A DNA stretch of 5,908 nucleotides from Burkholderiales bacterium. Its GTDB lineage: Bacteria; Pseudomonadota; Gammaproteobacteria; Burkholderiales; SG8-41. Shown here in pieces: positions 5,712 through 5,908 of the stretch; position 1 is the stretch's first letter; every line of letters starts with the position of its first letter. The notes beneath the pieces are model-generated. The model was not told where the DNA came from. It ran no database searches and saw only the letters and a list, made by a program, of their open reading frames with translations. The DNA lies in NCBI GenBank assembly GCA_019746155.1, contig JAIESJ010000317.1, positions 1 to 5,908 on the forward strand. The letters are read 5' to 3'. A program made the position numbers and the translations under genes.

Positions 5712-5908
5712 TTAATGTTGAGAATGGCCGCCTGGTTTGCGCACGACTAACGGTGCTCCGCCGCCTGGCGCTTGTGCCGCACGCGGCGTCTCCGGCATCG
5801 CCCCCTTCCATTCATAGGCGACGGTGCCTTTCGGGTGCTTGTACCAGCCCGGATCCTTGTAGTCATCGCGCGCGAGCCCTTCGCGCACCTTGACCACGGA
5901 GAACATGC
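5712..5908 (-). CDS. Multicopper oxidase, C-terminal fragment (5' end outside window)
   Basis: Only the last 64 codons plus two bases are present; the reading frame enters from the right edge and stops at TAA at 5712. The visible residues start MFSVVKVREGLARDDYKDPG, which is how the last cupredoxin domain of many multicopper oxidases ends. In those enzymes the type 1/type 3 motif HCHxxxHxxxGM is followed by a hydrophobic strand, so the first M could be the axial type 1 copper residue. The two edge bases (GC) are consistent with a preceding glycine codon. A Pro/Gly/His tail ending GGHSQH follows. Such oxidases (CopA/CueO/PcoA type) convert toxic Cu(I) to Cu(II) in the periplasm. The two downstream genes encode copper-binding proteins, which supports the call. 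The subfamily cannot be set without the rest of the gene. The ATG at 5906 is internal, not the start. Confidence 0.68.
   Translation of the reverse strand, partial: MFSVVKVREGLARDDYKDPGWYKHPKGTVAYEWKGAMPETPRAAQAPGGGAPLVVRKPGGHSQH

Noticed and set aside
5177..5893. Plus-strand open frame of 238 codons across the cupredoxin and oxidase end
   Set aside because: It crosses two copper genes and their intergenic gap on the opposite strand, and has no recognisable domain.

Overview
The window looks like chromosomal DNA from a GC-rich Gram-negative bacterium, most likely a beta- or gammaproteobacterium. That assignment is inferred from periplasmic copper proteins with signal peptides and from an ArnT/ArnE-type envelope sugar-modification pair; there is no RNA gene or other phylogenetic marker to fix it further. 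Every gene I can support lies on the minus strand, so transcription runs from the right edge to the left edge. The long plus-strand reading frames are shadows of these genes.

Right part (about 4780-5908): a compact copper-handling group. In transcription order it holds the last ~64 codons of a multicopper oxidase (its 5' part is outside the window), an exported His/Met-rich cupredoxin, and a CusF-family periplasmic copper-binding protein. Spacings are 28 and 40 nt and each complete gene has a strong Shine-Dalgarno sequence. Together they suggest oxidation and binding of Cu(I)/Cu(II) in the periplasm. An 8-bp perfect inverted repeat sits on the cusF stop codon and may end this unit.

Junction (about 4394-4780): no intact gene. 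It contains the decayed C-terminal part of a class I SAM-dependent methyltransferase, recognisable only when three reading frames are joined, so it is a pseudogene or a badly sequenced gene.

Left part (23-4393): four genes for envelope glycan or lipid modification: an ArnT-like GT-C glycosyltransferase, a four-helix ArnE-like small transporter (4-nt ATGA overlap), a membrane-anchored family 2 glycosyltransferase starting at TTG after a 123-nt gap, and a radical SAM protein with a SPASM-like C-terminal cysteine set whose start lies inside the end of the glycosyltransferase gene. A plausible reading is that the GT2 enzyme loads a sugar on a polyprenyl carrier, the ArnE-like protein helps flip it, and the ArnT-like enzyme transfers it to a periplasmic acceptor. 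The radical SAM enzyme would modify a sugar, lipid or peptide linked to this route. The sugar and acceptor cannot be read from the sequence, and no other arn genes are present in the window.
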